Shown one piece after another: positions 24,624-36,213 of a stretch of DNA of 64,000 nt. Source of the DNA: Osmia lignaria lignaria (Eukaryota; Arthropoda; Insecta; Hymenoptera; Megachilidae); assembly GCF_051020975.1 (NCBI RefSeq), contig NW_027478160.1, positions 13,910,001 to 13,974,000 of the forward strand, in the 5' to 3' direction. Each line of letters opens with the position of its first letter. Positions within the stretch are counted from its first letter, which is position 1. Made by a program: the position numbers and the translations under genes. The notes under the pieces were generated by a model. The model saw only the letters and a program-made list of their open reading frames with translations, searched no databases and was not told the origin of the DNA.

Positions 24624-26555
24624 TTGCAGATTTATCTCAAGGGATGGGGCCTGACGGACATATTTCGAGATATTTCTTCTTCTTGTTGTTCTTCTTCTGC
24701 ACAGCTAAGCTGGAAGTGGCATTTGCAGCTCGCAATAGTGCAGAGTTATCTCAAAGAAAGAGGCCACGATGTTTCTCTACCTCTATTATGTTGGTGCAGC
24801 TTCGGAACTTTTAAATATCTTGATATATCTCGAGAACTACGCATCTGATCAAAAAATATCATGGAACATAAAAAGTAGAAAACTTAATTCTCTACAAAAA
24901 AGGTCTCTTAACATTTTGCCATAGCTCGCTTCGTTTCCGAGATATTTGCAGATTTATCTCAAGGGAAGGGGCCTGACGGACATATTTCGAGATATTTCTT
25001 CTTCTTGTTGTTCTTCTTCTGCACAGCTAAACTGGAAGTGGCATTTCCAGCTCGCAATAGTGCAGAGTTATCTCAAAGAAAGGGGCCACGGTGTTTCTGT
25101 ATCTCTATTATGTTGGTGCGGCTTCGGAACTTTTAAATATCTTGATATATCTCGAAAACTACGCATCTGATCAAAAAATATCATAGAACATAAAAAGTAG
25201 GAAACTTAATTCTCTACAAAAAAGGTCTCTTAACATTATGCCATAGCTCGCTTCGTTTCCGAGATATTTGCTGATATATCTCAAGGGAAGGGGCCTGACG
25301 GACATATTTCGAGATATTTCTTCTTCTTGTTGTTCTTCTTCTGCACAGCTAAACTGGAAGTGGCTTTTCCAGCTCGCAATAGTGCAGAGTTATCTCAAAG
25401 AATGGGGCCACGGTGTTTCTGTATCTCTATTATGTTGGTGCGGCTTCGGATCTTTTAAATATCTCGATATATCTCGAAAACTACGCTTCTGATCAAGAAA
25501 TATCATAGAACATAAATTGTAGGAAACATAATTCTCTACAAAAAAGGTCTCTTAACATTTTGCCATAGCTCGCTTCGTTTCCGAGATATTGGCAGATTTA
25601 TCTCAAGGGAAGGGGCCTGACGGACATATTTCGAGATATTTCCTCTTCTTGTTGTTCTTCTTCTGCACAGCTAAGCTGGAAGTGGCATTTGCGGCTCGCA
25701 CTAGTGCAGAGTTATCTCAAAGAAAGGGGCCACGGTGTTTCTGTATCTCTATTATGTTGGTGCGGCTTCGGAACTTTTAAATATCTTGATATATCTCGAG
25801 AACTACGCATCTGATCAAAAAATATCATAGAACATAAAAAGTAGGAAACTTAATTGTCTACAAAAAAGGTCTCTTAACATTTTGCCATAGCTCGCTTCGT
25901 TTCCGAGATATTTGCAGATTTATCTCAAGGGAAGGGGCCTAACGGACATATTTCGTGATATTTCTTCTTCTTGTTGTTCTTCTTCTGCACAGATAAACTG
26001 GAAGTGGCATTTCCAGCTCGCAATAGTGCAGAGTTATCTCAAAGAAAGGGGCCACGGTGTTTCTGTATCTCTATTATGTTGGTGCGGCTTCGGAACTTTT
26101 AAATATCTTGATATATCTCGAGAACTACGCATCTGATCAAAAAATATCATAGAACATAAAAAGTAGGAAACTTAATTCTCTACAAAAAAGGTCTCTTAAC
26201 ATTATGCCATAGCTCGCTTCGTTTCCGAGATATTTGCTGATATATCTCAAGGGAAGGGGCCTGACGGACATATTTCGAGATATTTCTTCTTCTTGTTGTT
26301 CTTCTTCTGCACAGCTAAACTGGAAGTGGCATTTCCAGCTCGCAATAGTGCAGAGTTATCTCAAAGAATGGGGCCACGGTGTTTCTGTATCTCTATTATG
26401 TTGGTGCGGCTTCGGATCTTTTAAATATCTCGATATATCTCGAAAACTACGCTTCTGATCAAGAAATATCATAGAACATAAATTGTAGGAAACATAATTC
26501 TCTACAAAAAAGGTCTCTTAACATTTTGCCATAGCTCGCTTCGTTTCCGAGATAT
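24624..26555. repeat. 6-monomer HOR, copy 1 (1932 bp)
   Basis: Monomers 24624, 24946, 25268, 25590, 25912 and 26234. Markers in order: AGAGGCCACGATG with CTCTACCTC; CTTGATATATCTCGAAAAC; TTGCTG start with AAAGAATGGGG and TTCGGATCTTTT; TTGGCAG start with TTTCCTCTTC; ACAGATAAACTGG; then a second TTGCTG monomer. The identical order follows at +1932. The true junction lies inside the first monomer, so the duplicated block is better drawn as about 24740-26671. Confidence 0.9.
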
Positions 26556-26878
26556 TTGCAGATTTATCTCAAGGGAAGGGGCCTAACGGACATATTTCGT
26601 GATATTTCTTCTTCTTGTTGTTCTTCTTCTGCACAGCTAAGCTGGAAGTGGCATTTGCGGCTCGCACTAGTGCAGAGTTATCTCAAAGAAAGAGGCCACG
26701 ATGTTTCTCTACCTCTATTATGTTGGTGCAGCTTCGGAACTTTTAAATATCTTGATATATCTCGAGAACTACGCATCTGATCAAAAAATATCATGGAACA
26801 TAAAAAGTAGAAAACTTAATTCTCTACAAAAAAGGTCTCTTAACATTTTGCCATAGCTCGCTTCGTTTCCGAGATATT

Positions 26879-26911
26879 TGCAGATTTATCTCAAGGGAAG
26901 GGGCCTGACGG
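26879..26911. repeat. Internal duplication, arm 1
   Basis: The 33-nt stretch opening TGCAGATTTATCTCAAGG and closing GGGGCCTGACGG aligns with the 31-nt stretch 114 bp downstream at 28 of 31 positions, with a 2-nt gap. Both arms are preceded by AGCTCGC, at 17 nt here and 5 nt in arm 2. The pair is present throughout the array, so the duplication predates amplification of the monomer. Confidence 0.8.
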
Positions 26912-26916
26912 ACATA

Positions 26917-26927
26917 TTTCGAGATAT
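26917..26927. repeat. Inverted pair, left arm (11 bp)
   Basis: TTTCGAGATAT is the exact reverse complement of ATATCTCGAAA at 27079-27089, separated by 151 bp. In class-A monomers the right arm is ATATCTCGAGA, leaving 9 pairing bases but creating the 8-bp palindrome TCTCGAGA. A third related copy, TTTCCGAGATAT, ends each monomer. Confidence 0.7.
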
Positions 26928-26952
26928 TTCTTCTTCTTGTTGTTCTTCTTCT
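26927..26952. repeat. TTC/TTG pyrimidine-rich tract
   Basis: A 26-nt run made of TTC and TTG triplets, followed by GCAC. It is the site of the 15-bp deletion at 6931 and of many substitutions (CTTCTCGTTG, TTGTTGTTG, CTTATTG, CTTTTTG, TTCCTCTTC). Short-period slippage is the likely source. Confidence 0.85.
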
Positions 26953-26992
26953 GCACAGCTAAACTGGAAGTGGCATTTCCAGCTCGCAATAG

Positions 26993-27023
26993 TGCAGAGT
27001 TATCTCAAAGAAAGGGGCCACGG
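26993..27023. repeat. Internal duplication, arm 2
   Basis: The 31-nt stretch opening TGCAGAGTTATCTCAAAG and closing GGGGCCACGG is the partner of the arm at 26879-26911. It differs at three positions and lacks the TG of CCTGACGG. Confidence 0.8.
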
Positions 27024-27078
27024 TGTTTCTGTATCTCTATTATGTTGGTGCGGCTTCGGAACTTTTAAATATCTTGAT

Positions 27079-27089
27079 ATATCTCGAAA
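27079..27089. repeat. Inverted pair, right arm (11 bp)
   Basis: ATATCTCGAAA, the partner of 26917-26927. Whether a cruciform or a protein site is formed cannot be told from sequence alone. Confidence 0.7.
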
Positions 27090-28487
27090 ACTACGCATCT
27101 GATCAAAAAATATCATAGAACATAAAAAGTAGGAAACTTAATTCTCTACAAAAAAGGTCTCTTAACATTATGCCATAGCTCGCTTCGTTTCCGAGATATT
27201 TGCTGATATATCTCAAGGGAAGGGGCCTGACGGACATATTTCGAGATATTTCTTCTTCTTGTTGTTCTTCTTCTGCACAGCTAAACTGGAAGTGGCATTT
27301 CCAGCTCGCAATAGTGCAGAGTTATCTCAAAGAATGGGGCCACGGTGTTTCTGTATCTCTATTATGTTGGTGCGGCTTCGGATCTTTTAAATATCTCGAT
27401 ATATCTCGAAAACTACGCTTCTGATCAAGAAATATCATAGAACATAAATTGTAGGAAACATAATTCTCTACAAAAAAGGTCTCTTAACATTTTGCCATAG
27501 CTCGCTTCGTTTCCGAGATATTGGCAGATTTATCTCAAGGGAAGGGGCCTGACGGACATATTTCGAGATATTTCCTCTTCTTGTTGTTCTTCTTCTGCAC
27601 AGCTAAGCTGGAAGTGGCATTTGCGGCTCGCACTAGTGCAGAGTTATCTCAAAGAAAGGGGCCACGGTGTTTCTGTATCTCTATTATGTTGGTGCGGCTT
27701 CGGAACTTTTAAATATCTTGATATATCTCGAGAACTACGCATCTGATCAAAAAATATCATAGAACATAAAAAGTAGGAAACTTAATTGTCTACAAAAAAG
27801 GTCTCTTAACATTTTGCCATAGCTCGCTTCGTTTCCGAGATATTTGCAGATTTATCTCAAGGGAAGGGGCCTAACGGACATATTTCGTGATATTTCTTCT
27901 TCTTGTTGTTCTTCTTCTGCACAGATAAACTGGAAGTGGCATTTCCAGCTCGCAATAGTGCAGAGTTATCTCAAAGAAAGGGGCCACGGTGTTTCTGTAT
28001 CTCTATTATGTTGGTGCGGCTTCGGAACTTTTAAATATCTTGATATATCTCGAGAACTACGCATCTGATCAAAAAATATCATAGAACATAAAAAGTAGGA
28101 AACTTAATTCTCTACAAAAAAGGTCTCTTAACATTATGCCATAGCTCGCTTCGTTTCCGAGATATTTGCTGATATATCTCAAGGGAAGGGGCCTGACGGA
28201 CATATTTCGAGATATTTCTTCTTCTTGTTGTTCTTCTTCTGCACAGCTAAACTGGAAGTGGCATTTCCAGCTCGCAATAGTGCAGAGTTATCTCAAAGAA
28301 TGGGGCCACGGTGTTTCTGTATCTCTATTATGTTGGTGCGGCTTCGGATCTTTTAAATATCTCGATATATCTCGAAAACTACGCTTCTGATCAAGAAATA
28401 TCATAGAACATAAATTGTAGGAAACATAATTCTCTACAAAAAAGGTCTCTTAACATTTTGCCATAGCTCGCTTCGTTTCCGAGATAT

Positions 28488-30096
28488 TTGCAGATTTATC
28501 TCAAGGGAAGGGGCCTAACGGACATATTTCGTGATATTTCTTCTTCTTGTTGTTCTTCTTCTGCACAGCTAAGCTGGAAGTGGCATTTGCGGCTCGCACT
28601 AGTGCAGAGTTATCTCAAAGAAAGGGGCCACGGTGTTTCTGGACCTCTATTATGTTGGTGCAGCTTCTGAACTTTTAAATATCTTGATATATCTCGAGAT
28701 CTACGCATCTGATCAAAAAATATCATAGAACATGAAAAGTAGGAAACTTAATTCTCTACAAAAAAGGTCTCTTAACATTTTGCCATAGCTCGCTTCGTTT
28801 CCGAGATATTGGCAGATTTATCTCAAGGGAAGGGGCCTGACGGACATATTTCGAGATATTTCTTCTTCTTGTTGTTCTTCTTCTGCACAGCTAAGCTGGA
28901 AGTGGCATTTGCAGCTCGCAATAGTGCATAGTTATCTCAAAGAAAGGGGCCACGGTGTTTCTGTATCTCTATTATGTTGGTGCGGCTTCGGAACTTTTAA
29001 ATATCTTGATATATCTCGAGAACTACGCATCTGATCAAAAAATATCATAGAACATAAAAAGTAGGAAACTTAATTCTCTACAAGAAAGGTCTCTTAACAT
29101 TTTGCCATAGCTCGCTTCGTTTCCGAGATATTTGCAGATTTATCTCAAGGGAAGGGGCCTGACGGACATATTTCGAGATATTTCTTCTTATTGTTGTTCT
29201 TCTTCTGCACAGCTAAGCTGGAAGTGGCATTTGCAGCTCGCAATAGTGCAGAGTTATCTCAAAGAAAGGGGCCACGGTGTTTCTGTATCTCTATTATGTT
29301 GGTGCAGCTTCGGAACTTTTAATATCTTGATATATCTCGAGAACTACGCATCTGATCAAAAAATATCATGGAACATAAAAAGTAGAAAACTTAATTCTCT
29401 ACAAAAAAGGTCTCTTAACATTTTGCCATAGCTCGCTTCGTTTCCGAGATATTTGCAGATTTATCTCAAGGGAAGGGGCCTGACGGACATATTTCGAGAT
29501 ATTTCTTCTTCTTGTTGTTCTTCTTCTGCACAGCTAAGCTGGAAGTGGCATTTGCAGCTCGCAATAGTGCAGAGTTATCTCAAAGAAAGGGGCCACGGTG
29601 TTTCTGTATCTCTATTATGCTGGTGCGGCTTCGGAACTTTTAAATATCTTGATATATCTCGAGAACAACGCATCTGATCAAAAAATATCATAGAACATAA
29701 AAAGTAGAAAACTTAATTCTCTACAACAAAGGTTTCTTAACATTTTGCCAGAGCTCGCTTCGTTTCCGAGATATTTGCAGATTTATCTCGAGGGAAGGGG
29801 CCTGACGGACATATTTCGAGATATTTCTTCTTCTTGTTGTTCTTCTTCTGCACAGCTAAGCTGGAAGTGGCATTTGCGGCTCGCACTAGTGCAGAGTAAT
29901 CTCAAAGAAAGGGGCCACGGTGTTTCTGGATCTCTATTATGTTGGTGCGGCTTCGGAACTTTTAAATATCTCGATATATCTCGAAAACTACGCTTCTGAT
30001 CAAAAAATATCATAGAACATAAATTGTAGGAAACATAATTCTCTACAAAAAAGGTCTCTTAACATTTTGCCATAGCTCGTTTCGTTTCCGAGATAT
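28488..30096. repeat. Five mixed monomers
   Basis: Monomers 28488, 28810, 29132, 29453 and 29775. The one at 28488 is chimeric: its left half matches 26556 and its right half has GAGATCTACGC as in the 494 type. The monomer at 29132 has TTCTTATTGTTG, shared only with 39756, and lost 1 bp near 29321 (CTTTTAATATC for CTTTTAAATATC). The monomer at 29775 is preceded by GCCAGAGCTCGC where others have GCCATAGCTCGC. Confidence 0.8.
29132..29452. repeat. Monomer with 1-bp deletion (321 bp)
   Basis: One A is missing from the otherwise conserved CTTTTAAATATC at about 29321. Its long-range relative at 39756 lacks this deletion. Confidence 0.92.
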
Positions 30097-31384
30097 TTGC
30101 AGATATATCTCAAGGGAAGGGGCCTGACGGACATATTTCGAGATATTTCTTCTTCTTGTTGTTCTTCTTCTGCACAGCTATACTGGAAGTGGCATTTCCA
30201 GCTCGCAATAGTGCAGAGTTATCTCAAAGAAAGGGGCCACGGTGTTTCTGTATCTCTATTATGTTGGTGCGGCTTCGGAACTTTTAAATATCTTGATATA
30301 TCTCGAGAACTACGCATCTGATCAAAAAATATCATAGAACATAAAAAGTAGGAAACTTAATTCTCTACAAAAAAGGTCTCTTAACATTATGCCATAGCTC
30401 GCTTCGTTTCCGAGATATTTGCTGATTTATCTCAAGGGAAGGGGCCTGACGGACATATTTCGAGATATTTCTTCTTCTTGTTGTTCTTCTTCTGCACAGC
30501 TAAACTGGAAGTGGCATTTCCAGCTCGCAATAGTGCAGAGTTATCTCAAAGAAAGGGTCCACGGTGTTTCTGTATCTCTATTATGTTGGTGCGGCTTCGG
30601 AACTTTTAAATATCTTGATATATCTCGAGAACTACGCATCTGATCAAAAAATATCATAGAACATAAAAAGTAGGAAACTTAATTGTCTACAAGAAAGGTC
30701 TCTTAACATTTTGCCATAGCTCGCTTCGTTTCCGAGATATTTGCAGATCTATCTCAAGGGATGGGGCCTGACGGACATATTTCGAGATATTTCTTCTTCT
30801 TGTTGTTCTTCTTCTGCACATCTAAGCTGGAAGTGGCATTTGCAGCTCGCAATAGTGCAGAGTTATCTCAAAGAAAGCGGCCACGGTGTTTCTGTACCTC
30901 TATTATGTTGGTGCAGCTTCGGAACTTTTAAATATCTTGATATATCTCGAGATCTACGCATCTGATCAAAAAATATCATAGAACATAAAAAGTAGGAAAC
31001 TTAATTCTCTACAACAAAGGTCTCTTAACATTTTGCCATAGCTCGCTTCGTTTCCGAGATATTTGCAGATTTATCTCGAGGGAAGGGGCCTGACCGACAT
31101 ATTTCGAGATATTTCTTCTTCTTGTTGTTCTTCTTCTGCACAGCTAAGCTGGAAGTGGCTTTTGCGGCTCGCACTAGTGCAGAGTTATCTCAAAGAAAGG
31201 GGCCACGGTGTTTCTGTATCTCTATTATGTTGGTGCGGCTTCGGAACTTTTAAATATCTCGATATATCTCGAGAACTACGCATCTGATCAAAAAATATCA
31301 TAGAACATAAAAAGTAGGAAACTTAATTCTCTACAAAAAAGGTCTCTTAACATTTTGCCATAGCTCGTTTCGTTTCCGAGATAT
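30097..31384. repeat. 4-monomer HOR, copy 1 (1288 bp)
   Basis: Monomers 30097, 30419, 30741 and 31063. The first has CAGCTATACTGG, the second a TTGCTG start, the third is the GATGGGG/GAGATCTACG type of 494, and the fourth has CTCGAGGG with GCTTTTGCGG. The CTATACTGG monomer recurs at 31385. Confidence 0.82.
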
Positions 31385-32350
31385 TTGCAGCTATATCTCA
31401 AGGGAAGGGGCCTGACGGACATATTTCGAGATATTTCTTCTTCTTGTTGTTCTTCTTCTGCACAGCTATACTGGAAGTGGCATTTCCAGCTCGCAATAGT
31501 GCAGAGTTATCTCAAAGAAAGGGGCCACGGTGTTTCTGTATCTCTATTATGTTGGTGCGGCTTCGGAACTTTTAAATATCTTGATATATCTCGAGAACTA
31601 CGCATCTGATCAAAAAATATCATAGAACATAAAAAGTAGGAAACTTAATTCTCTACAAAAAAGGTCTCTTAACATTATGCCATAGCTCGCTTCGTTTCCG
31701 AGATATTTGCTGATTTATCTCAAGGGAAGGGGCCTGACGGACATATTTCGAGATATTTCTTCTTCTTGTTGTTCTTCTTCTGCACAGCTAAACTGGAAGT
31801 GGCATTTCCAGCTCGCAATAGTGCAGAGTTATCTCAAAGAAAGCGGCCACGGTGTTTCTGTACCTCTATTATGTTGGTGCAGCTTCGGAACTTTTAAATA
31901 TCTTGATATATCTCGAGATCTACGCATCTGATCAAAAAATATCATAGAACATGAAAAGTAGGAAACTTAATTCTCTACAAAAAAGGTCTCTTAACATTTT
32001 GCAATAGCTCGCTTCGTTTCCGAGATATTGGCAGATTTATCTCAAGGGAAGGGGCCTGACGGACATATTTCGAGATATTTCTTCTTCTTGTTGTTCTTCT
32101 TCTGCACAGCTAAGCTGGAAGTGGCATTTGCGGCTCGCACTAGTGCAGAGTTATCTCAAAGAAAGGGGCCACGGTGTTTCTGTATCTCTATTATGTTGGT
32201 GCGGCTTCGGAACTTTTAAATATCTTGATATATCTCGAGAACTACGCATCTGATCAAAAAATATCATAGAACATAAAAAGTAGGAAACTTAATTCTCTAC
32301 AAAAAAGGTCTCTTAACATTTTGCCATAGCTCGCTTCGTTTCCGAGATAT
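31385..32350. repeat. 4-monomer HOR, truncated copy 2, with chimera
   Basis: 31385 repeats 30097. 31707 has the left half of the TTGCTG type (as 30419) and the right half of the GATGGGG type (as 30741), switching between 31808 and 31844. It fuses two neighbours of copy 1 into a single monomer, a one-monomer deletion by recombination. The monomer at 32029 is a TTGGCAG type. Confidence 0.82.
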
Positions 32351-33959
32351 TTGCAGATTTATCTCAAGGGAAGGGGCCTAACGGACATATTTCGTGATAT
32401 TTCTTCTTCTTGTTGTTCTTCTTCTGCACAGATAAACTGGAAGTGGCATTTCCAGCTCGCAATAGTGCAGAGTTATCTCAAAGAAAGGGGCCACGGTGTT
32501 TCTGTATCTCTATTATGTTGGTGCGGCTTCGGAACTTTTAAATATCTTGATATATCTCGAGAACTACGCATCTGATCAAAAAATATCATAGAACATAAAA
32601 AGTAGGAAACTTAATTCTCTACAAAAAAGGTCTCTTAACATTATGCCATAGCTCGCTTCGTTTCCGAGATATTTGCTGATATATTTCAAGGGAAGGGGTC
32701 TGACGGACATATTTCGAGATATTTCTTCTTCTTGTTGTTCTTCTTCTGCACAGCTAAACTGGAAGTGGCATTTCCAGCTCGCAATAGTGCAGAGTTATCT
32801 CAAAGAATGGGGCCACGGTGTTTCTGTATCTCTATTATGTTGGTGCGGCTTCGGATCTTTTAAATATCTCGATATACCTCGAAAACTACGCTTCTGATCA
32901 AGAAATATCATAGAACATAAATTGTAGGAAACATAATTCTCTACAAAAAATGTCTCTTAACATTTTGCCATAGCTCGCTTCGTTTCCGAGATATTGGCAG
33001 ATTTATCTCAAGGGAAGGGGCCTAACGGACATATTTCGTGATATTTCTTCTTCTTGTTGTTCTTCTTCTGCACAGATAAACTGGAAGTGGCATTTCCAGC
33101 TCGCAATAGTGCAGAGTTATCTCAAAGAATGGGGCCACGGTGTTTCTGTATCTCTATTATGTTGGTGCGGCTTCGGATCTTTTAAATATCTCGATATATC
33201 TCGAAAACTACGCTTCTGATCAAGAAATATCATACAACATAAATTGTAGGAAACATAATTCTCTACAAAAAAGGTCTCTTAACATTTTGCCATAGCTCGC
33301 TTCGTTTCCGAGATATTTGCAGATTTATCTCAAGGGAAGGGGCCTAACGGACATATTTCGTGATATTTCTTCTTCTTGTTGTTCTTCTTCTGCACAGCTA
33401 AGCTGGAAGTGGCATTTGCGGCTCGCACTAGTGCAGAGTTATCTCAAAGAAAGGGCCACGGTGTTTCTGTATCTCTATTATGTTGGTGCGGCTTCGGAAC
33501 TTTTAAATATCTAGATATATCTCGAGAACTACGCATCTGATCAAAAAATATCATAGAACATAAAAAGTAGGAAACACAATTCTCTACAAAAAAGGTCTCT
33601 TAACATTTTGCCATAGCTCGCTTCGTTTCCGAGATATTTGCAGATTTATCTCGAGGGAAGGGGCCTGACGGACATATTTCGAGATATTTCTTCTTCTTGT
33701 TGTTCTTCTTCTGCACAGCTAAGCTGGAAGTGGCTTTTGCGGCTCGCACTAGTGCAGAGTTATCTCAAAGAAAGGGGCCACGGTGTTTCTGTATCTCTAT
33801 TATGTTGGTGCGGCTTCGGAACTTTTAAATATCTCGATATATCTTGAGAACTACGCATCTGATCAAAAAATATCATACAACATAAAAAGTAGGAAACTTA
33901 ATTCTCTACAAAAAAGGTCTCTTAACATTTTGCCATAGCTCGCTTCGTTTCCGAGATAT
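32351..33959. repeat. 5-monomer HOR, copy 1 (1609 bp)
   Basis: Monomers 32351 (ACAGATAAACTGG), 32673 (ATATTTCAAGGG, GGGGTCTGACGG, GATATACCTCG), 32995, 33317 and 33638. The first two recur at 33960 and 34282 with all of these markers. The 1609-bp offset is 5 x 322 minus the 1-bp loss at about 33452. Confidence 0.85.
33317..33637. repeat. Monomer with 1-bp deletion (321 bp)
   Basis: AAAGGGCCACGG at about 33450 has one G fewer than the usual AAAGGGGCCACGG. The monomer also has the rare CTAGATATATC. Confidence 0.92.
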
Positions 33960-34925
33960 TTGCAGATTTATCTCAAGGGAAGGGGCCTAACGGACATATT
34001 TCGTGATATTTCTTCTTCTTGTTGTTCTTCTTCTGCACAGATAAACTGGAAGTGGCATTTCCAGCTCGCAATAGTGCAGAGTTATCTCAAAGAAAGGGGC
34101 CACGGTGTTTCTGTATCTCTATTATGTTGGTGCGGCTTCGGAACTTTTAAATATCTTGATATATCTCGAGAACTACGCATCTGATCAAAAAATATCATAG
34201 AACATAAAAAGTAGGAAACTTAATTCTCTACAAAAAAGGTCTCTTAACATTATGCCATAGCTCGCTTCGTTTCCGAGATATTTGCTGATATATTTCAAGG
34301 GAAGGGGTCTGACGGACATATTTCGAGATATTTCTTCTTCTTGTTGTTCTTCTTCTGCACAGCTAAACTGGAAGTGGCATTTCCAGCTCGCAATAGTGCA
34401 GAGTTATCTCAAAGAATGGGGCCACGGTGTTTCTGTATCTCTATTATGTTGGTGCGGCTTCGGATCTTTTAAATATCTCGATATACCTCGAAAACTACGC
34501 TTCTGATCAAGAAATATCATAGAACATAAATTGTAGGAAACATAATTCTCTACAAAAAATGTCTCTTAACATTTTGCCATAGCTCGCTTCGTTTCCGAGA
34601 TATTGGCAGATTTATCTCAAGGGAAGGGGCCTGACGGACATATTTCGAGATATTTCTTCTTCTTGTTGTTCTTCTTCTGCACAGCTAAGCTGGAAGTGGC
34701 ATTTGCGGCTCGCACTAGTGCAGAGTTATCTCAAAGAAAGGGGCCACGGTGTTTCTGTATCTCTATTATGTTGGTGCGGCTTCGGAACTTTTAAATATCT
34801 TGATATATCTCGAGAACTACGCATCTGATCAAAAAATATCATAGAACATAAATAGTAGGAAACTTAATTATCTACAAAAAAGGTCTCTCAACATTTTGCC
34901 ATAGCTCGCTTCGTTTCCGAGATAT
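33960..34925. repeat. 5-monomer HOR, truncated copy 2
   Basis: 33960 and 34282 repeat 32351 and 32673, including GATATACCTCG and the AAAAAATGTCTC spacer. The third monomer (34604) has the TTGGCAG start of 32995 but then CCTGACGG / TTTCGAGAT / GCGGCTCGCACTAG instead of CCTAACGG / TTTCGTGAT / CCAGCTCGCAATAG, so the copy switches there. Confidence 0.82.
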
Positions 34926-36213
34926 TTGCAGATTTATCTCAAGGGAAGGGGCCTAACGGACATATTTCGTGATATTTCTTCTTCTTGTTGTTCTTCTTCT
35001 GCACAGATAAACTGGAAGTGGCATTTCCAGCTCGCAATAGTGCAGAGTTATCTCAAAGAATGGGGCCACGGTGTTTCTGTATCTCTATTATGTTGGTGCG
35101 GCTTCGGATCTTTTAAATATCTCGATATATCTCGAAAACTACGCTTCTGATCAAGAAATATCATAGAACATAAATTGTAGGAAACATAATTCTCTACAAA
35201 AAAGGTCTCTTAACATTTTGCCATAGCTCGCTTCGTTTCCGAGATATTTGCAGATATATCTCAAGGGAAGGGGCCTGACGGACATATTTCGAGATACTTC
35301 TTCTTCTTGTTGTTCTTCTTCTGCACAGCTAAACTGGAAGTGGCATTTCCAGCTCGCAATAGAGCAGAGTTATCTCAAAGAAAGTGGCCACGGTGTTTCT
35401 GTATCTCTATTATGTTGGTGCGGCTTCGGAACATTTAAATATCTTGATATATCTCAAGAACTACGCATCTGATCAAAAAATATCATAGAACATAAAAAGT
35501 AGGAAACTTAATTCTCTACAAATAAGGTCTCTTAACATTTTGCCATAGCTCGCTTCGTTTCCGAGATATTTGCAGATTTATCTCAAGGGAAGGGGCCTGA
35601 CGGACATATTTCGAGATATATCTTCTTCTTGTTGTTCTTCTTCTGCACAGCTAAACTGGAAGTGGCATTTCCAGCTCGCAATAGAGCAGAGTTATCTCAA
35701 AGAAAGGGGCCACGGTGTTTCTGTATCTCTATTATGTTGGTGCGGCTTCGGAACTTTTAAATATCTTGATATATCTCGAGAACTACGCATCTGATCAAAA
35801 AATATCATAGAACATAAAAAGTAGGAAACTTAATTCTCTACAAATAAGGTCTCTTAACATTTTGCCATAGCTCGCTTCGTTTCCGAGATATTTGCAGATT
35901 TATCTCAAGGGAAGGGGCCTGACGGATATATTTCGAGATATATCTTCTTCTTGTTGTTCTTCTTCTGCACAGCTAAGCTGGAAGTGGCATTTGCAGCTCG
36001 CAATAGTGCAGAGTTATCGCAAAGAAAGGGGCCACGGTGTTTCTGTATCTCTATTATGTTGGTGCGGCTTCGGAACTTTTAAATATCTTGATATATCTCG
36101 AGAACTACGCATCTGATCAAAAAATATCATAGAACATAAAAAGTAGGAAACTTAATTCTCTACAAGAAAGGTCTCTTAACATTTTGCCATAGCTCGCTTC
36201 GTTTCCGAGATAT
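34926..36213. repeat. Four mixed monomers
   Basis: Monomers 34926, 35248, 35570 and 35892. The last three are joined by the CTACAAATAAGG spacer. 35248 and 35570 share CAATAGAGCAG; 35570 and 35892 share GAGATATATCTTC. The monomer at 35248 has GATACTTCTTC and AACATTTAAATATC. Confidence 0.78.

Larger units (their letters stand above)
26878..27199. repeat. Reference monomer with internal landmarks
   Basis: Used here as a near-consensus example. GC is 124 of 322. It contains 11 CpG against about 12 expected from base counts, so CpG is not depleted. Positions from the TTG start: 2-34 first internal arm; 40-50 TTTCGAGATAT; 50-75 pyrimidine-rich tract; about 95-110 the variable TTTCCAGCTCG region; 116-146 second internal arm; about 172-195 the well conserved GCTTCGGAACTTTTAAATAT; 202-212 ATATCTCGAAA; about 225-290 the A-rich spacer; and about 295-322 the conserved CATAGCTCGCTTCG and TTTCCGAGATAT. 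Confidence 0.9.
26556..28487. repeat. 6-monomer HOR, copy 2 (1932 bp)
   Basis: Repeats copy 1 monomer by monomer, including the rare TTAATTGTCTAC spacer after the TTGGCAG monomer in both. One difference I can see is GGCTTTTCCAG at 25268 against GGCATTTCCAG at 27200. The first monomer (26556) is chimeric: its left part is CCTAACGG / TTTCGTGAT / GCGGCTCGCACTAG, as at 28488, and its right part is AGAGGCCACGATG, as at 24624. The switch falls between 26670 and 26691. Confidence 0.9.

Noticed and set aside
26927..26952. Polypyrimidine tract as a splice or triplex signal
   Set aside because: It is interrupted by G residues and there is no gene context. It is better explained as a slippage-prone TTC/TTG microsatellite inside the monomer.
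26917..27089. Terminal inverted repeats of a small DNA transposon
   Set aside because: The 11-bp inverted pair is internal, there is no target-site duplication, and no solitary copy exists in the window. A transposon origin of the satellite cannot be excluded but is not supported.
27181..27197. CENP-B box in CGCTTCGTTTCCGAGAT
   Set aside because: It shares TTCGTT with the mammalian box but lacks the A and CGGG of the essential core. The TTCGGAACTTTT site also fails the core.
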